From the NCBI GenBank assembly GCA_965659415.1, contig CBFHVA010000011.1:22065-86064 (forward strand): DNA of 64,000 nucleotides, written 5' to 3'. Of this stretch, positions 53,883 through 63,004 are shown piece by piece. The stretch's first letter is position 1; the number at the start of each line of letters is the position of its first letter. A program made the translations under genes and the position numbers. The DNA is from Phaeocystidibacter sp965659415. GTDB lineage: Bacteria; Bacteroidota; Bacteroidia; Flavobacteriales; Schleiferiaceae. The notes beneath the pieces were generated by a model. That model was not told where the DNA came from. It did no database searches and saw only the letters and a list, made by a program, of their open reading frames with translations.

Positions 53883-56084
53883 CTACCTCAAAATCTGAAT
53901 CGTCCCGGACTTTGATTTAAGTTCACCATTCAAGTCTTGATACACAATCTGATAGGCGTACACCCCTTCTTGGAGAGGCTCCCCTTCGTAGGTTCCATCC
54001 CATCCTTCACTTGGATTAGAGGTTTCAAAAACGACTTGACCCCAGCGAGAATGGACCGTTAAAGTGAAGTCTACTCCTCCTAGATTAGCAAGGTAAAGGA
54101 CGTCATTGAGGCCGTCGTTGTTTGGGGTAAAGGCATTTGGAATCCATAGGTCAATAGGATCACATGGAGCTACAATTACATCAAATTCGTAGTATATAGA
54201 ATCGCATCCACTGTAACCGCGAAAGCGATAGGTGCCTTCTTGCGTAATGGTTCGTGGAACATCGGTACTTCCATCTATCCACACCACATCTGTAACCGTT
54301 GAAGGTATCTCAGCCACAAAAGCATCTCCTGCACAAATGGTTGTTTGAAGTGGAATTTGAATATTTGGTCGACCACCGCTTAAAGCAGATATAGAAAGAG
54401 TATAGACCACTTCACAAGGCCCATCTTGCCACACAATAGCGGTAGTTTGTCCCGGATAGAGCCATCTCTCACCTTGACCACCATCAGCCCAAAGTATGTT
54501 CACATTATTGGGTGCGTTCAAGAATACGCTATCCGTGCTGCATATCGCTGTATCCGTAAAAGGTGGAGTGATGGTTTGAATTTCTCTAACGATGTAATTG
54601 ATCGAGGACGTACATCCGCCAAAAGTCATATCTACTGCATAATTCCCAAACGTAAGGTTGCGTATGCGATTTGTTGAACCATCGCTCCATTGATATGACG
54701 GCCCAACAGGTAATTCCACATAAAGCGTTTGACCGTTGCACAGTGAAGTATCCACTGGATCCGCCGTAGGCAAATTCATTTCCTGTGCAATGATGGTATC
54801 AGCAATTGGGCATGAACTGGTCGTGTCCGCTACCCACAGCGTGTCTCCTCCACTTAGTACGTTCGTATTCCCAGTTGTGCCATCCGACCAAAAATACTGT
54901 CCGCCAGCGGGTAAAGTGAGCGTGATGGTTTGCCCTGCGCAGAGCACGGTATCAGGGGGCAGTACACTCGAATTCACGTTGGCTTGCATCAGAAATTCAC
55001 CTCTTCTACTGATTTGATTCAACGTCGAGGTAGATACGGTATTCCAAGTCCAGCCGAGCATTCGCCGTTCTTGACCAACTGTCTTGTTCTGAAAATTGAT
55101 ATTGAACGCATCGCTTACGGTGAAGTCATCCTCTGCTAAAAACACCCCATAAAGCGTGTCTCCTAAACAACTCGACACAGTACTGCTGGGGAAATTATAC
55201 GTAGCGTAAAGGTGCACTCCTTTCGCTGGAGCTTGCAAATCCGAAATCTGAACCCCAACGCCTGCAGCCCCCATGCTCGTCGACTGATTGTTGAAACCGC
55301 TGGGAGATGAAGCATATAAATCAACCGAAACATCACCGACAGGAGCATCCGAAGATATAGTGGTTGCACCCACCCGTGTTCCATTTGTCGCTATCGATCC
55401 ACGGTTCGTAAAAGTAGTTGCTGAGGAGGTCTCGTTAAAATCATAGGCCATCAACAAATCGGCCGCGGAGGTATCAACCTTCCGACACATTAAATTACGA
55501 ATCTCAGTTTGTGAAAGCTCTTTATCCCACAAGGAGAATTCATCCATGGACCCCTTGAAATAACTGTAGTTATCGGCCTTTCCCTGTCCTAACCAAGCAA
55601 AGCCATTGTAGTTGTTCGTATAAGCCGCCGAACTTCCAGAGTAAGTCCCGGATTGTAGAATGCCATTCACGTAAATCTTCATATCGTTTACACCCCGAAA
55701 AACAACGGCTAGATGAATCCATTCCCCGAAAAAATCTTTGGAAAAATTAACCCGGTAGGAGTTTCTAGAGTTGGCACTGAACCCGCCAGTACCGTTTCCC
55801 ATATTCGCCACAATGCGATCATTGGCTACATTGATCCAAACACCATGGTATGTAGTGGCCGAACCCGACTTATTCGATGTAAATACATTTCGAGTTGCTG
55901 TATTATCCGGCTTTATCCAAATGCAGAAGGTTATCGGAAAGGTCATATTTCGCAAGGAAGGACCAAGATCTACATATTGCCCTGAACCGTTCATAGTCAG
56001 GCCGTTTCCTGGACCCACATTGTTCTGAGCGTATAAAAAAACGCTTACCGAAGAGAGTAAGAGAATGAATACAAAATGTTTCAT
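53883..56084 (-). CDS. LamG-domain surface protein with T9SS type B sorting domain (paralogue)
   Basis: A 733-residue secreted protein. The ATG at 56084 gives a good signal peptide (MKHFVFILLLSSVSVFLYAQ); a GTG eight codons earlier touches the promoter box and is unlikely. LamG-like domain at about 20-225 (FCIWIKPDN, AYDFNETSSA), a linker with GVHLYATYNF, then three to four Ig-like repeats with CxGQT and WSDGST turns, and a type B T9SS domain at the end (WIPNAFTPNNDGLND, HSRWGQVVF, EGVYAYQIVY, IQILR). Domain order matches the 42112-44583 protein, so the two are paralogues. Confidence 0.92.
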   Translation of the reverse strand: MKHFVFILLLSSVSVFLYAQNNVGPGNGLTMNGSGQYVDLGPSLRNMTFPITFCIWIKPDNTATRNVFTSNKSGSATTYHGVWINVANDRIVANMGNGTGGFSANSRNSYRVNFSKDFFGEWIHLAVVFRGVNDMKIYVNGILQSGTYSGSSAAYTNNYNGFAWLGQGKADNYSYFKGSMDEFSLWDKELSQTEIRNLMCRKVDTSAADLLMAYDFNETSSATTFTNRGSIATNGTRVGATTISSDAPVGDVSVDLYASSPSGFNNQSTSMGAAGVGVQISDLQAPAKGVHLYATYNFPSSTVSSCLGDTLYGVFLAEDDFTVSDAFNINFQNKTVGQERRMLGWTWNTVSTSTLNQISRRGEFLMQANVNSSVLPPDTVLCAGQTITLTLPAGGQYFWSDGTTGNTNVLSGGDTLWVADTTSSCPIADTIIAQEMNLPTADPVDTSLCNGQTLYVELPVGPSYQWSDGSTNRIRNLTFGNYAVDMTFGGCTSSINYIVREIQTITPPFTDTAICSTDSVFLNAPNNVNILWADGGQGERWLYPGQTTAIVWQDGPCEVVYTLSISALSGGRPNIQIPLQTTICAGDAFVAEIPSTVTDVVWIDGSTDVPRTITQEGTYRFRGYSGCDSIYYEFDVIVAPCDPIDLWIPNAFTPNNDGLNDVLYLANLGGVDFTLTVHSRWGQVVFETSNPSEGWDGTYEGEPLQEGVYAYQIVYQDLNGELKSKSGTIQILR

Positions 56085-56109
56085 CAGAGGGCTCTTTTGA
56101 GAAGACACT

Positions 56110-56117
56110 CAAAAGTA
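56110..56117 (-). promoter_or_regulatory. -7 promoter box of the second LamG gene
   Basis: Minus-strand TACTTTTG, full TAnnTTTG match, 25 nt before the ATG at 56084. It argues against the GTG start at 56108, which would lie 1 nt after the box. Confidence 0.5.
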
Positions 56118-56230
56118 CAATTAAAGCAGAAGTCCGTAGCGATTAGGATCAAGGACCTAGGTCTTACTTTAATAACGAGTAAATGAAGGGATGAGGTTGG
56201 GAGGGTCTCGAAGTTTCGCTTAAAATGAAC

Positions 56231-57520
56231 TTAGTTCACGTTCATGTTCGAAAGCATTTCGCTCAATTGTTGTGCTTGATTGCTGCGTTCAAAAACCCGT
56301 CTTTTCTGTCGATCGGCAACAAAGCGTTCCGCTTGTATATCTTGGATGTATTGAGCAACAGCCTCTACCTCCTCGTAATCAAACATCTTTCCGGATTCAG
56401 TTTCCATCAACACGCGTTTCGCATCACCACCGCCGTAGCCTAGTATTGGATTTCCGCTGCCTAAGTAATCGAAAATCTTCCCGGGGAGATGCCCAGTGCT
56501 GGATTCAATAACCGGGAGGATGAACAACAATAAATCGGCATTAACCAGCTCAGCATTCAATTCTGATTTTGGCATGTAGGGAATCCATTCCACTTCGATA
56601 TGATTTGGGAGTGCACTTAAGCTGGTTTTCGTGCCTTCGTCCCATCGACCTATCATTCTTAATCTTACTGGAAATGGAAGCTTAGCTATCGCCTTCTTAA
56701 ATGCATCCAATGGATATTGCTGGGTTATGGTTCCCGCATAGGTAATGGTGAATACCTTTTGAGTACTCTTTTCCAATCCTTCAAAATCGGCTTGATCGTA
56801 ACCGTTGGGAAGTATGTGGATCCGATCTTCGTTAATCGACAGGTCTTTTGAAGCATATAGCTTGCCCCATTGCCAGGAAACCGACAATATATCATCTGCG
56901 TGAGTGAGCACTTTTCGCTCCAATCTACTCTCATACCAACGGGTAAGTCGTGTAGGGTAAAACAGTCGATAGTAATAAATGTCTGTCCATGGATCCCTGA
57001 AATCAGTAATCCAGTGAATTCCGAGGTTCTTCTTCAATTTGTATCCCAACAGCTGTGTGCTGTGCGGAGGCGAAGAAGTAATCACGGTTTGTATGTTGTG
57101 CTCAGCTATCAGCTTCTCTGCCGCACGATAAGCGTGTTTGTTCCATCCCTTGCGGGCATCGGGAACAAAAAAGTTACCACGAACAAAGCGAGCAATTCGT
57201 TGAACCAAGCTGACTTTTTCAGACTCATTGGCGAAACCCGAAAATGGAACTTCCTTTTTTCGAGTCACCTTTTTGTAAAGGTTAAATCCTTCGGACGTAT
57301 CGGTTCGAACTACGGTTACTTTCGGGTGAACATCGTTGAGGAGGCTCTCGTCTCGCAGCGGATACGTCGCCTTTGCGGGATCTACGGTAAGAACGTAGAT
57401 ATCCAAATCAAGTTCGGCCAAGTACTTCGTGAGTTTCAACCATCGCTGCACTCCTGGCCCTCCTGCAGGTGGCCAATAGTACATAATAATCAATACGCTG
57501 GAAGCTTTGGAATCTGACAC
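56231..57520 (-). CDS. Glycosyltransferase family 4
   Basis: A 429-residue GT-B fold enzyme starting at a GTG. The N-terminal SSVLIIMYYWPPAGGPGVQ strand-loop (about 7-25) is typical of GT4 proteins of capsule and O-antigen loci. The C-terminal half carries LRMIGRWDEG and the donor-binding LPGKIFDYLGSGNPILGYG (about 355-373). It follows the DUF4834 gene by 9 nt and so probably ends the carB operon. Donor sugar unknown; proximity to the polysaccharide locus suggests a role there. Confidence 0.88.
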   Translation of the reverse strand: MSDSKASSVLIIMYYWPPAGGPGVQRWLKLTKYLAELDLDIYVLTVDPAKATYPLRDESLLNDVHPKVTVVRTDTSEGFNLYKKVTRKKEVPFSGFANESEKVSLVQRIARFVRGNFFVPDARKGWNKHAYRAAEKLIAEHNIQTVITSSPPHSTQLLGYKLKKNLGIHWITDFRDPWTDIYYYRLFYPTRLTRWYESRLERKVLTHADDILSVSWQWGKLYASKDLSINEDRIHILPNGYDQADFEGLEKSTQKVFTITYAGTITQQYPLDAFKKAIAKLPFPVRLRMIGRWDEGTKTSLSALPNHIEVEWIPYMPKSELNAELVNADLLLFILPVIESSTGHLPGKIFDYLGSGNPILGYGGGDAKRVLMETESGKMFDYEEVEAVAQYIQDIQAERFVADRQKRRVFERSNQAQQLSEMLSNMNVN

Positions 57521-57529
57521 GCCTCGAAG

Positions 57530-57778
57530 TTAAGATTTCGAATCGTCTTCAATTTCTTCAAATTCCACCACCTCTCCAGCATCGTCACGTGTGTGGCTAC
57601 GTGTCATGCGGGGATCATAATCGATAATGATCTCTTGCTGAGAAGGTTTACCTCTTGACGGTCTGGTAGAATTGGAAGAGTGCTTAGGTGAGCTCTTTCT
57701 TCGAGCCCACCAAGCATCTAAAAATTTAAATACGAACCAGGCAACAACTAGAAATAAGATGGTCCGCAGTAATCCCAT
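57530..57778 (-). CDS. Small membrane protein, DUF4834-like
   Basis: An 82-residue protein: one N-terminal membrane helix (about 4-22), a basic serine/arginine-rich linker and an acidic end (GEVVEFEEIEDD). The IIIDYDP and VVEFEEIED stretches resemble DUF4834 proteins of Bacteroidota, which have the same helix-plus-tail layout; function unknown. Its ATG overlaps the carB stop by one base (TAATG), so it is translated with carB. Confidence 0.72.
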   Translation of the reverse strand: MGLLRTILFLVVAWFVFKFLDAWWARRKSSPKHSSNSTRPSRGKPSQQEIIIDYDPRMTRSHTRDDAGEVVEFEEIEDDSKS

Positions 57779-60627
57779 TACTTGCTCAAGTATAGATTAC
57801 GCTCGTTGTAAATCTTCTTGAACACAGGATCTTTCAAATCTTTGATGAAGTGAATCTTTTCACCTGTTGATCGCATTTGTGGACCCAAATTCTTATTCAC
57901 ATTCGGGAACTTGTCAAATGAGAACACTGGCATCTTGATGGCGAATCCTTCCAACTCAGGCTTAAAGGTGAAGTCCTTTAGCTTGTTCGCGCCCAACATT
58001 ACTTTGGTAGCGTAGTTCACGTATGGCTCTCCATATGCCTTACAGATGAACGGTACCGTTCGTGACGCTCTTGGATTGGCCTCGATAATATAAACCGTAT
58101 CATCCTTAACTGCGAATTGAATATTGATTAAGCCTACCGTATTCAAGGCCTTGGCAATTTTCAAGGTGTGATCCTTGATTTGTTGCATCACCAGCTCTCC
58201 CAAGTTGAATGGAGGTAGGGTAGCATTGGAATCTCCAGAGTGCACACCGCAAGGCTCAACGTGTTCCATGATACCGATGATGTAGACATCCTCACCGTCG
58301 CAGATTGCGTCAGCTTCGGCCTCAATGGCGCCGTCAAGGTAGTGATCGATCAATACGCGATTTCCTGGAAAATCCTTGAACAGTTCCACCACATGGTGCT
58401 CCAATTCCTGGTGGTTAATCACGATTTTCATTCCAGCTCCACCAAGCACATATGAAGGGCGTACAAGAATTGGATAACCCAATTCGTCTGCCTTTTCACG
58501 CGCCTCGTCGGCATTGGTGATTACATCAAATTTCGGATATGGAATATTGAGGTCTTTCAAAGTGTTGGAGAAGCGACCGCGATCTTCAGCCAAGTCGAGT
58601 GCGTCGAACGAAGTACCCAAAATTGGAATACCGAAGCGCTCTAGTTTCTCGGCGAGTTTTAATGCCGTTTGTCCACCTAGTTGCACAATCACCCCTTTCG
58701 GCTTTTCGTGCAAGATGATATCATAAATATGCTCCCAGAAAACTGGCTCGAAGTAGAGCTTGTCGGCCGTATCAAAGTCGGTTGACACCGTTTCTGGGTT
58801 ACAGTTGATCATGATTGTTTCGTAACCACACTCCTTGGCTGCCAATACGCCGTGGACACAGCAGTAATCGAATTCAATTCCTTGGCCAATTCGATTTGGT
58901 CCAGACCCCAGTACGATCACCTTTTCGCGATCTGAAGCTTCTGATTCGTTTTCAGCATATGGCTCGACACCCGGTGCATCCATACTCAACTCAAACGTCG
59001 AGTAGTAATAAGGTGTTTGTGCTGGGAATTCAGCTGCACACGTATCTACGAGTTTCCATACTCTGTTGATTCCCATATCAGTGCGCTTGGTATGCACTTC
59101 GCTCTCGAGAGAACGCAACATGTGTCCAATCTGGCGGTCAGCAAACCCTTTCATCTTAGCATCCAAGAGAAGGTCACGTGGAATGTTGTCAAGTGAATAC
59201 TTCTCGATTTCACGTTGAGTAAGCATGAGGTCTTCCACCTGACGAAGGAACCACATGTCAATCTTCGTGATCTCGTGAATCTTGCGAAGTGGTATGCCCA
59301 TTTGCATGGCGTCGTAGAGCACAAAAACCCTATCCCATGAAGCGTATTCCAATTTGTGAAGGACGGTATCTTGGTCAGTGTGACCTTTACCATCGGCACC
59401 CAAACCGTTGCGCTTTACTTCAAGCGACTGTGCCGCTTTGTGCAATGCTTCCTGGAAGGAACGACCGATTCCCATCACCTCGCCTACCGACTTCATCTGA
59501 ATACCCAAACGGCGATTCGCACCCTCAAACTTGTCGAAGTTCCAGCGCGGGATTTTCACAATTACGTAATCGAGAGTCGGCTCGAAGTATGCTGTGGTGG
59601 TTTTAGTGATTTGATTATCCAGTTCATCAAGCGTGTAACCGATGGCCAGCTTAGCGGCTACTTTAGCGATAGGGTAGCCTGTGGCTTTCGATGCGAGCGC
59701 TGATGAACGAGAAACGCGTGGGTTAATTTCGATGGCGACAATATCTTCCTTCTCGTCTGGACTAACAGCGAACTGTACGTTACATCCTCCAGCGAAGGTT
59801 CCAATGGAACGCATCATGTAGATGGCCATGTCGCGCATGCGTTGATAAGCTGAATCAGACAAGGTCATTGCTGGAGCAACCGTGATGGAATCGCCCGTGT
59901 GAATCCCCATTGGGTCCATGTTCTCGATGGAACAGATAATGATTACGTTATCGTTCTTATCGCGAAGCAACTCAAGCTCAAATTCCTTCCATCCGAGAAG
60001 TGCCTTATCAATCATCACTTCGTGGATAGGTGAAATTTCCAATCCGCGTTGAAGTGCGTCTTCGAACTCTTCCTTCGTGTGCACAAAAGTAGCTCCTGAC
60101 CCACCGAGCGTGTAGCTGGCACGTACGCAAAGCGGATAGCCAAATTCCTGTGCAATCTCTTTACCCTTAAGGAACGAAGTGGCGGTTTCAGCTGGTGCCA
60201 TTCCAACGCCAATTTTCTCCATCAAAAGGCGGAACTCTTCACGGTCTTCTGTAATGTTGATAGCATCGATATCAACCCCGATGATGCGAATATTATTCTC
60301 TTCCCAAAGACCTTGTTTATCCGCTTCGATACACAAGTTTAAGGCAGTTTGTCCTCCCATCGTCGGAAGAACAGCATCGAAATCGCGCTCGCTTACAATC
60401 TTCTCCAAAGAAGCAACTTCGAGAGGTAGAAGGTATACGTGATCAGCAACAACCTCATCCGTCATGATGGTAGCCGGATTGGAATTTATCAAGGTAACCT
60501 CAATGCCTTCTTCGCGTAAAGAGCGAGAAGCTTGGGAACCTGAATAGTCAAACTCGCAGGCTTGACCAATAACAATAGGACCTGAACCAATAATTAGAAC
60601 TGAGCGGATGGAATTGTCTTTGGGCAT
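57778..60627 (-). CDS. carB: Carbamoyl-phosphate synthase large subunit without the MGS-like domain
   Basis: CarB makes carbamoyl phosphate from bicarbonate, ammonia and two ATP for pyrimidine and arginine synthesis. Two ATP-grasp halves are visible: the first opens with SVLIIGSGPIVIGQACEFDYSG (in two pieces from residue 9) and the second with VIVLGSGPNRIGQGIEFDYC (about 563). The protein ends at 949 residues, just after PVFKKIYNERN, whereas E. coli CarB (1073) continues into an MGS-like domain that binds UMP, IMP and ornithine. That domain is absent and no separate gene for it is adjacent. carA is not in the window. Confidence 0.95.
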   Translation of the reverse strand: MPKDNSIRSVLIIGSGPIVIGQACEFDYSGSQASRSLREEGIEVTLINSNPATIMTDEVVADHVYLLPLEVASLEKIVSERDFDAVLPTMGGQTALNLCIEADKQGLWEENNIRIIGVDIDAINITEDREEFRLLMEKIGVGMAPAETATSFLKGKEIAQEFGYPLCVRASYTLGGSGATFVHTKEEFEDALQRGLEISPIHEVMIDKALLGWKEFELELLRDKNDNVIIICSIENMDPMGIHTGDSITVAPAMTLSDSAYQRMRDMAIYMMRSIGTFAGGCNVQFAVSPDEKEDIVAIEINPRVSRSSALASKATGYPIAKVAAKLAIGYTLDELDNQITKTTTAYFEPTLDYVIVKIPRWNFDKFEGANRRLGIQMKSVGEVMGIGRSFQEALHKAAQSLEVKRNGLGADGKGHTDQDTVLHKLEYASWDRVFVLYDAMQMGIPLRKIHEITKIDMWFLRQVEDLMLTQREIEKYSLDNIPRDLLLDAKMKGFADRQIGHMLRSLESEVHTKRTDMGINRVWKLVDTCAAEFPAQTPYYYSTFELSMDAPGVEPYAENESEASDREKVIVLGSGPNRIGQGIEFDYCCVHGVLAAKECGYETIMINCNPETVSTDFDTADKLYFEPVFWEHIYDIILHEKPKGVIVQLGGQTALKLAEKLERFGIPILGTSFDALDLAEDRGRFSNTLKDLNIPYPKFDVITNADEAREKADELGYPILVRPSYVLGGAGMKIVINHQELEHHVVELFKDFPGNRVLIDHYLDGAIEAEADAICDGEDVYIIGIMEHVEPCGVHSGDSNATLPPFNLGELVMQQIKDHTLKIAKALNTVGLINIQFAVKDDTVYIIEANPRASRTVPFICKAYGEPYVNYATKVMLGANKLKDFTFKPELEGFAIKMPVFSFDKFPNVNKNLGPQMRSTGEKIHFIKDLKDPVFKKIYNERNLYLSK

Positions 60628-60667
60628 AGTGATAATATTTCGGTGGTGCTAAGGTAAGGAGTAGGCA

Positions 60668-60699
60668 CAAAAAAAGGTGTTACCAATGGCAACACCTTT
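60668..60699 (-). terminator. Rho-independent terminator of rpmH
   Basis: Arms 60673-60684 and 60688-60699 pair over 12 bp with one wobble around a 3-nt loop. On the minus strand a run of T follows. It separates rpmH from carB. Confidence 0.92.
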
Positions 60700-60720
60700 A
60701 AATCATATGATACTCACATA

Positions 60721-60879
60721 TCAGCCTTTGTAGTTTCCTGCGTCTGACACAGTAAGTCTCTTTCTTCCTTTTGCACGACGTGCAGCAAGGACACGGCGAC
60801 CATTGGCCGATGCCATACGCTCACGGAATCCGTGCTTATTTCTTCTCTTACGGTTCGAAGGTTGATACGTGCGTTTCAT
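60721..60879 (-). CDS. rpmH: 50S ribosomal protein L34
   Basis: A 52-residue basic ribosomal protein of the large subunit. It begins MKRTYQPSNRKRRNKHGFRE, the universal L34 start, and continues with the MASANGRRVLAARRAKGRKR core. rpmH is often beside rnpA and dnaA in other phyla; here it is a single-gene unit before carB, with its own strong promoter and terminator. Confidence 0.97.
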   Translation of the reverse strand: MKRTYQPSNRKRRNKHGFRERMASANGRRVLAARRAKGRKRLTVSDAGNYKG

Positions 60880-60921
60880 TTCTATATATGCTTTGCGTGA
60901 CCTCTGTCTTCAATTGGGGTG

Positions 60922-60950
60922 CAAATATAAAGCACTCTTTTGAAATACAA
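60922..60950 (-). promoter_or_regulatory. Promoter of rpmH
   Basis: On the minus strand, TTG (60950-60948), an 18-nt spacer and TATATTTG (60929-60922). Both parts of the Bacteroidota promoter (TTG at -33, TAnnTTTG at -7) are present at proper spacing, the best example in the window. The leader is about 40 nt. Confidence 0.75.
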
Positions 60951-61147
60951 AGCCCTTCAGATAAATAATTCTTCTATGTCTGGTACTTCCTTGCGAAAAT
61001 AGAAAAACTGAAAAAACTTCACCCCTCAAGCAACCATTTGAGTTTAAACATCGAATTGGCAATTGTTGAGCATTTTGATAAAAACATTAAACAAGATTGT
61101 CGACTTGTTCAACTAGAGATTTCAATGTTTAACCCAAACAAATTACA

Positions 61148-62125
61148 ATGAAACATTTATTTGCTGTACTCGGCCTAGCACTAGGGCTTTCACTTAGTGC
61201 GCAAACAGCAAGACTTCAAGTCATCCACAACAGTGCCGATATGGCTGCTGATTCCGTGGATGTATACTTAGGATCAACCCTACTTCTACCCGATTTTAAA
61301 TTTAGAACGGCCACTCCGTTCATCGACGCACCTGCGGATACCAACATCGTTGTAGGTATCGCTCCGGGAAACAGCTCAAGCGTTTCTGACACCATCTTCA
61401 GCGTTACCTTAAATCTTCCTGCAGGAGGAACCTTCGTGGCAGTAGCCAATGGTATCGTGAGTGGTTCAGGATATTCGCCAGCAACGCCTTTCGCTATCTA
61501 CCCTGCCGGTGGTAGAGAGATGGCTGCGCAAGCAGGAAACACGGATATCCTCGTATTCCATGGAGCCACGGACGCACCGAATGTTAGCGTTGATGTTGCC
61601 GGATTAGGAAATGTAATCGATACATTGGCCTACGGTGAATTCGATGGCTATTTGGAAGTTCCGACCATTGATGCCGTTTTGGAAGTGCGCAGTGAAGATG
61701 GAGGAACACTCTTCGCTTCCTATGATGCACCTTTGAGCACTCTCGGACTTCAAGATTCAGCCATTGTAGTGTTAGCATCAGGATTCTTAAATCCTGCTAA
61801 CAACAGCGGAGGTGCGGGATTTGGCCTCTGGGCAGCGCTAGCAACTGGAGGTGATCTCGTGGAGCTACCTGTGAATTCTGGGCTGAGCACTGTAGAGTTT
61901 GAAACACAAACCTTGGAGCTCTTCCCGAATCCATCCAATGGTGTCTTCAGAGTGAATAATACAGATGTAGTGAGCGCTGAGCTTATCGACATCGCGGGTA
62001 ACACCGTGAAGAGCTGGAACAATCAAGATGAATTCGATGCTTCCGACGTAGCTAAAGGTGTGTATTTCTTCCGCGCCTTTAACAGTGAAAATGAAGTATA
62101 CCTTCAAAGAGTGGTATTGCAATAA
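61148..62125 (+). CDS. DUF4397 secreted protein with T9SS type A sorting domain
   Basis: A 325-residue exported protein: signal peptide 1-18 (MKHLFAVLGLALGLSLSA), two DUF4397-type beta domains beginning ARLQVIHNSADMAADSVDVY (in pieces, from about 21) and DILVFHGATDAPNVSVDV (from about 133), and a type A T9SS sorting domain from about 252 (LELFPNPSNGVFRV, VYFFRAF, ending VVLQ). DUF4397 is a common surface module of unknown ligand. Monocistronic, with a terminator-like hairpin downstream. Confidence 0.9.
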   Translation: MKHLFAVLGLALGLSLSAQTARLQVIHNSADMAADSVDVYLGSTLLLPDFKFRTATPFIDAPADTNIVVGIAPGNSSSVSDTIFSVTLNLPAGGTFVAVANGIVSGSGYSPATPFAIYPAGGREMAAQAGNTDILVFHGATDAPNVSVDVAGLGNVIDTLAYGEFDGYLEVPTIDAVLEVRSEDGGTLFASYDAPLSTLGLQDSAIVVLASGFLNPANNSGGAGFGLWAALATGGDLVELPVNSGLSTVEFETQTLELFPNPSNGVFRVNNTDVVSAELIDIAGNTVKSWNNQDEFDASDVAKGVYFFRAFNSENEVYLQRVVLQ

Positions 62126-62155
62126 TACTCATCCCTTAACCTATGAGTTGTCAAA

Positions 62156-62185
62156 GGTGGAGCATTGCTCCGTCTTTTCTTTTTT
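62156..62185 (+). terminator. Probable terminator of the DUF4397 gene
   Basis: GGAGC (62159-62163) and GCTCC (62167-62171) pair around a 3-nt loop, can be extended by wobble pairs, and are followed by a T-rich run to 62185. The next gene's -7 box begins 15 nt later. Confidence 0.65.
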
Positions 62186-62200
62186 GTAGCTGCTCTTGCG

Positions 62201-62208
62201 TACCTTTG
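62201..62208 (+). promoter_or_regulatory. -7 promoter box of the SDR-oxygenase pair
   Basis: TACCTTTG, full TAnnTTTG match, 4 nt before the ATG at 62213. A TTG lies 14 nt upstream, closer than the usual -33 spacing. Confidence 0.5.
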
Positions 62209-62212
62209 CTAG

Positions 62213-63001
62213 ATGCAATTCACCAATCATGTTGTTTGGATTACGGGTGCTTCATCGGGAATAGGCGAAGCCTTAGCCAAAGCTCTCAATAAAGAGGGAG
62301 CAAGGGTCATTCTTTCTGCTCGTCGAGAAGAAGAACTCAAACGCGTTCAAAACGAGTGTGCCGTTCGAGAAGCTACTCATGTATTGCCATTGGATCTAGC
62401 CAACCACCTTGAAGCGGAAACTTGGGCGCAAAAAGCATTGGCCGCCTTTGGCAAAGTGGATGTACTCATTGCCAACGGAGGTGTGGGTCAATTCGGCTCT
62501 GTGCTCGAAAACAATTGGGAGGTCGAAAAACAGCTGGTCGATGTGAATCTCTTGGGAACCATGGCCATTGCCCGTGCAATTCTACCTTCTATGGTAAAGC
62601 AGAATTCCGGTCGCATTATTGGAATAGCTTCAATTGCAGGCAAATTTGGGCAACGCAATCTTGCAGCCTACTCGGCCTCCAAGGCAGGAGTAATTCTTTG
62701 GCTCGAAAGTCTGCGCGAAGAGGTTTTCGACAAAGGAGTTGTGGTTCAAGCTGTAAGTCCGGGGTTCATCAATACGGAGGTCACTTTAAATGGACTTCGC
62801 CCCGACGGAACCCGAATCGACAAGAACAGCAAGGCTCAAGAAAACGGCATGCCAACTTCGGTATTCGCTGCTAAGATGATGAAAGTCATGCGAAGCTCGC
62901 GTTTTCACCATTACATTGGCCGCAAAGAATTAATAGCCATTCCGCTACATACTTTTGCGCGGGGATTGCTCTATAAACTATTACGAAGATCTTATCGTTG
63001 A
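62213..63001 (+). CDS. Short-chain dehydrogenase/reductase
   Basis: A 262-residue classical SDR, NAD(P)-dependent. Visible are the cofactor loop TGASSGIGEAL (11-21), the structural NGGVG (88-92, in place of the usual NNAG), the catalytic Ser140 in IASIAGK, and Y153-x3-K157 in YSASK. Arg at position 38 region (SARREEE) suggests NADP. Substrate unknown; the C-terminal hydrophobic/basic tail (LYKLLRRSYR) could contact the membrane, as in DltE-like or YqjQ-like SDRs. A 2-oxoglutarate oxygenase gene follows after 3 nt. Confidence 0.92.
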   Translation: MQFTNHVVWITGASSGIGEALAKALNKEGARVILSARREEELKRVQNECAVREATHVLPLDLANHLEAETWAQKALAAFGKVDVLIANGGVGQFGSVLENNWEVEKQLVDVNLLGTMAIARAILPSMVKQNSGRIIGIASIAGKFGQRNLAAYSASKAGVILWLESLREEVFDKGVVVQAVSPGFINTEVTLNGLRPDGTRIDKNSKAQENGMPTSVFAAKMMKVMRSSRFHHYIGRKELIAIPLHTFARGLLYKLLRRSYR

Positions 63002-63004
63002 GAT

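Noticed and set aside
56870..57517. 215-codon open frame on the plus strand opposite the GT4 gene
   Set aside because: Antisense to a GT4 enzyme with clear motifs; no signal peptide, domain or promoter of its own.
60721..60879. Origin-type cluster suggested by rpmH
   Set aside because: rnpA, yidC and dnaA are not adjacent; yidC lies 27 kb away, as is normal in this phylum.
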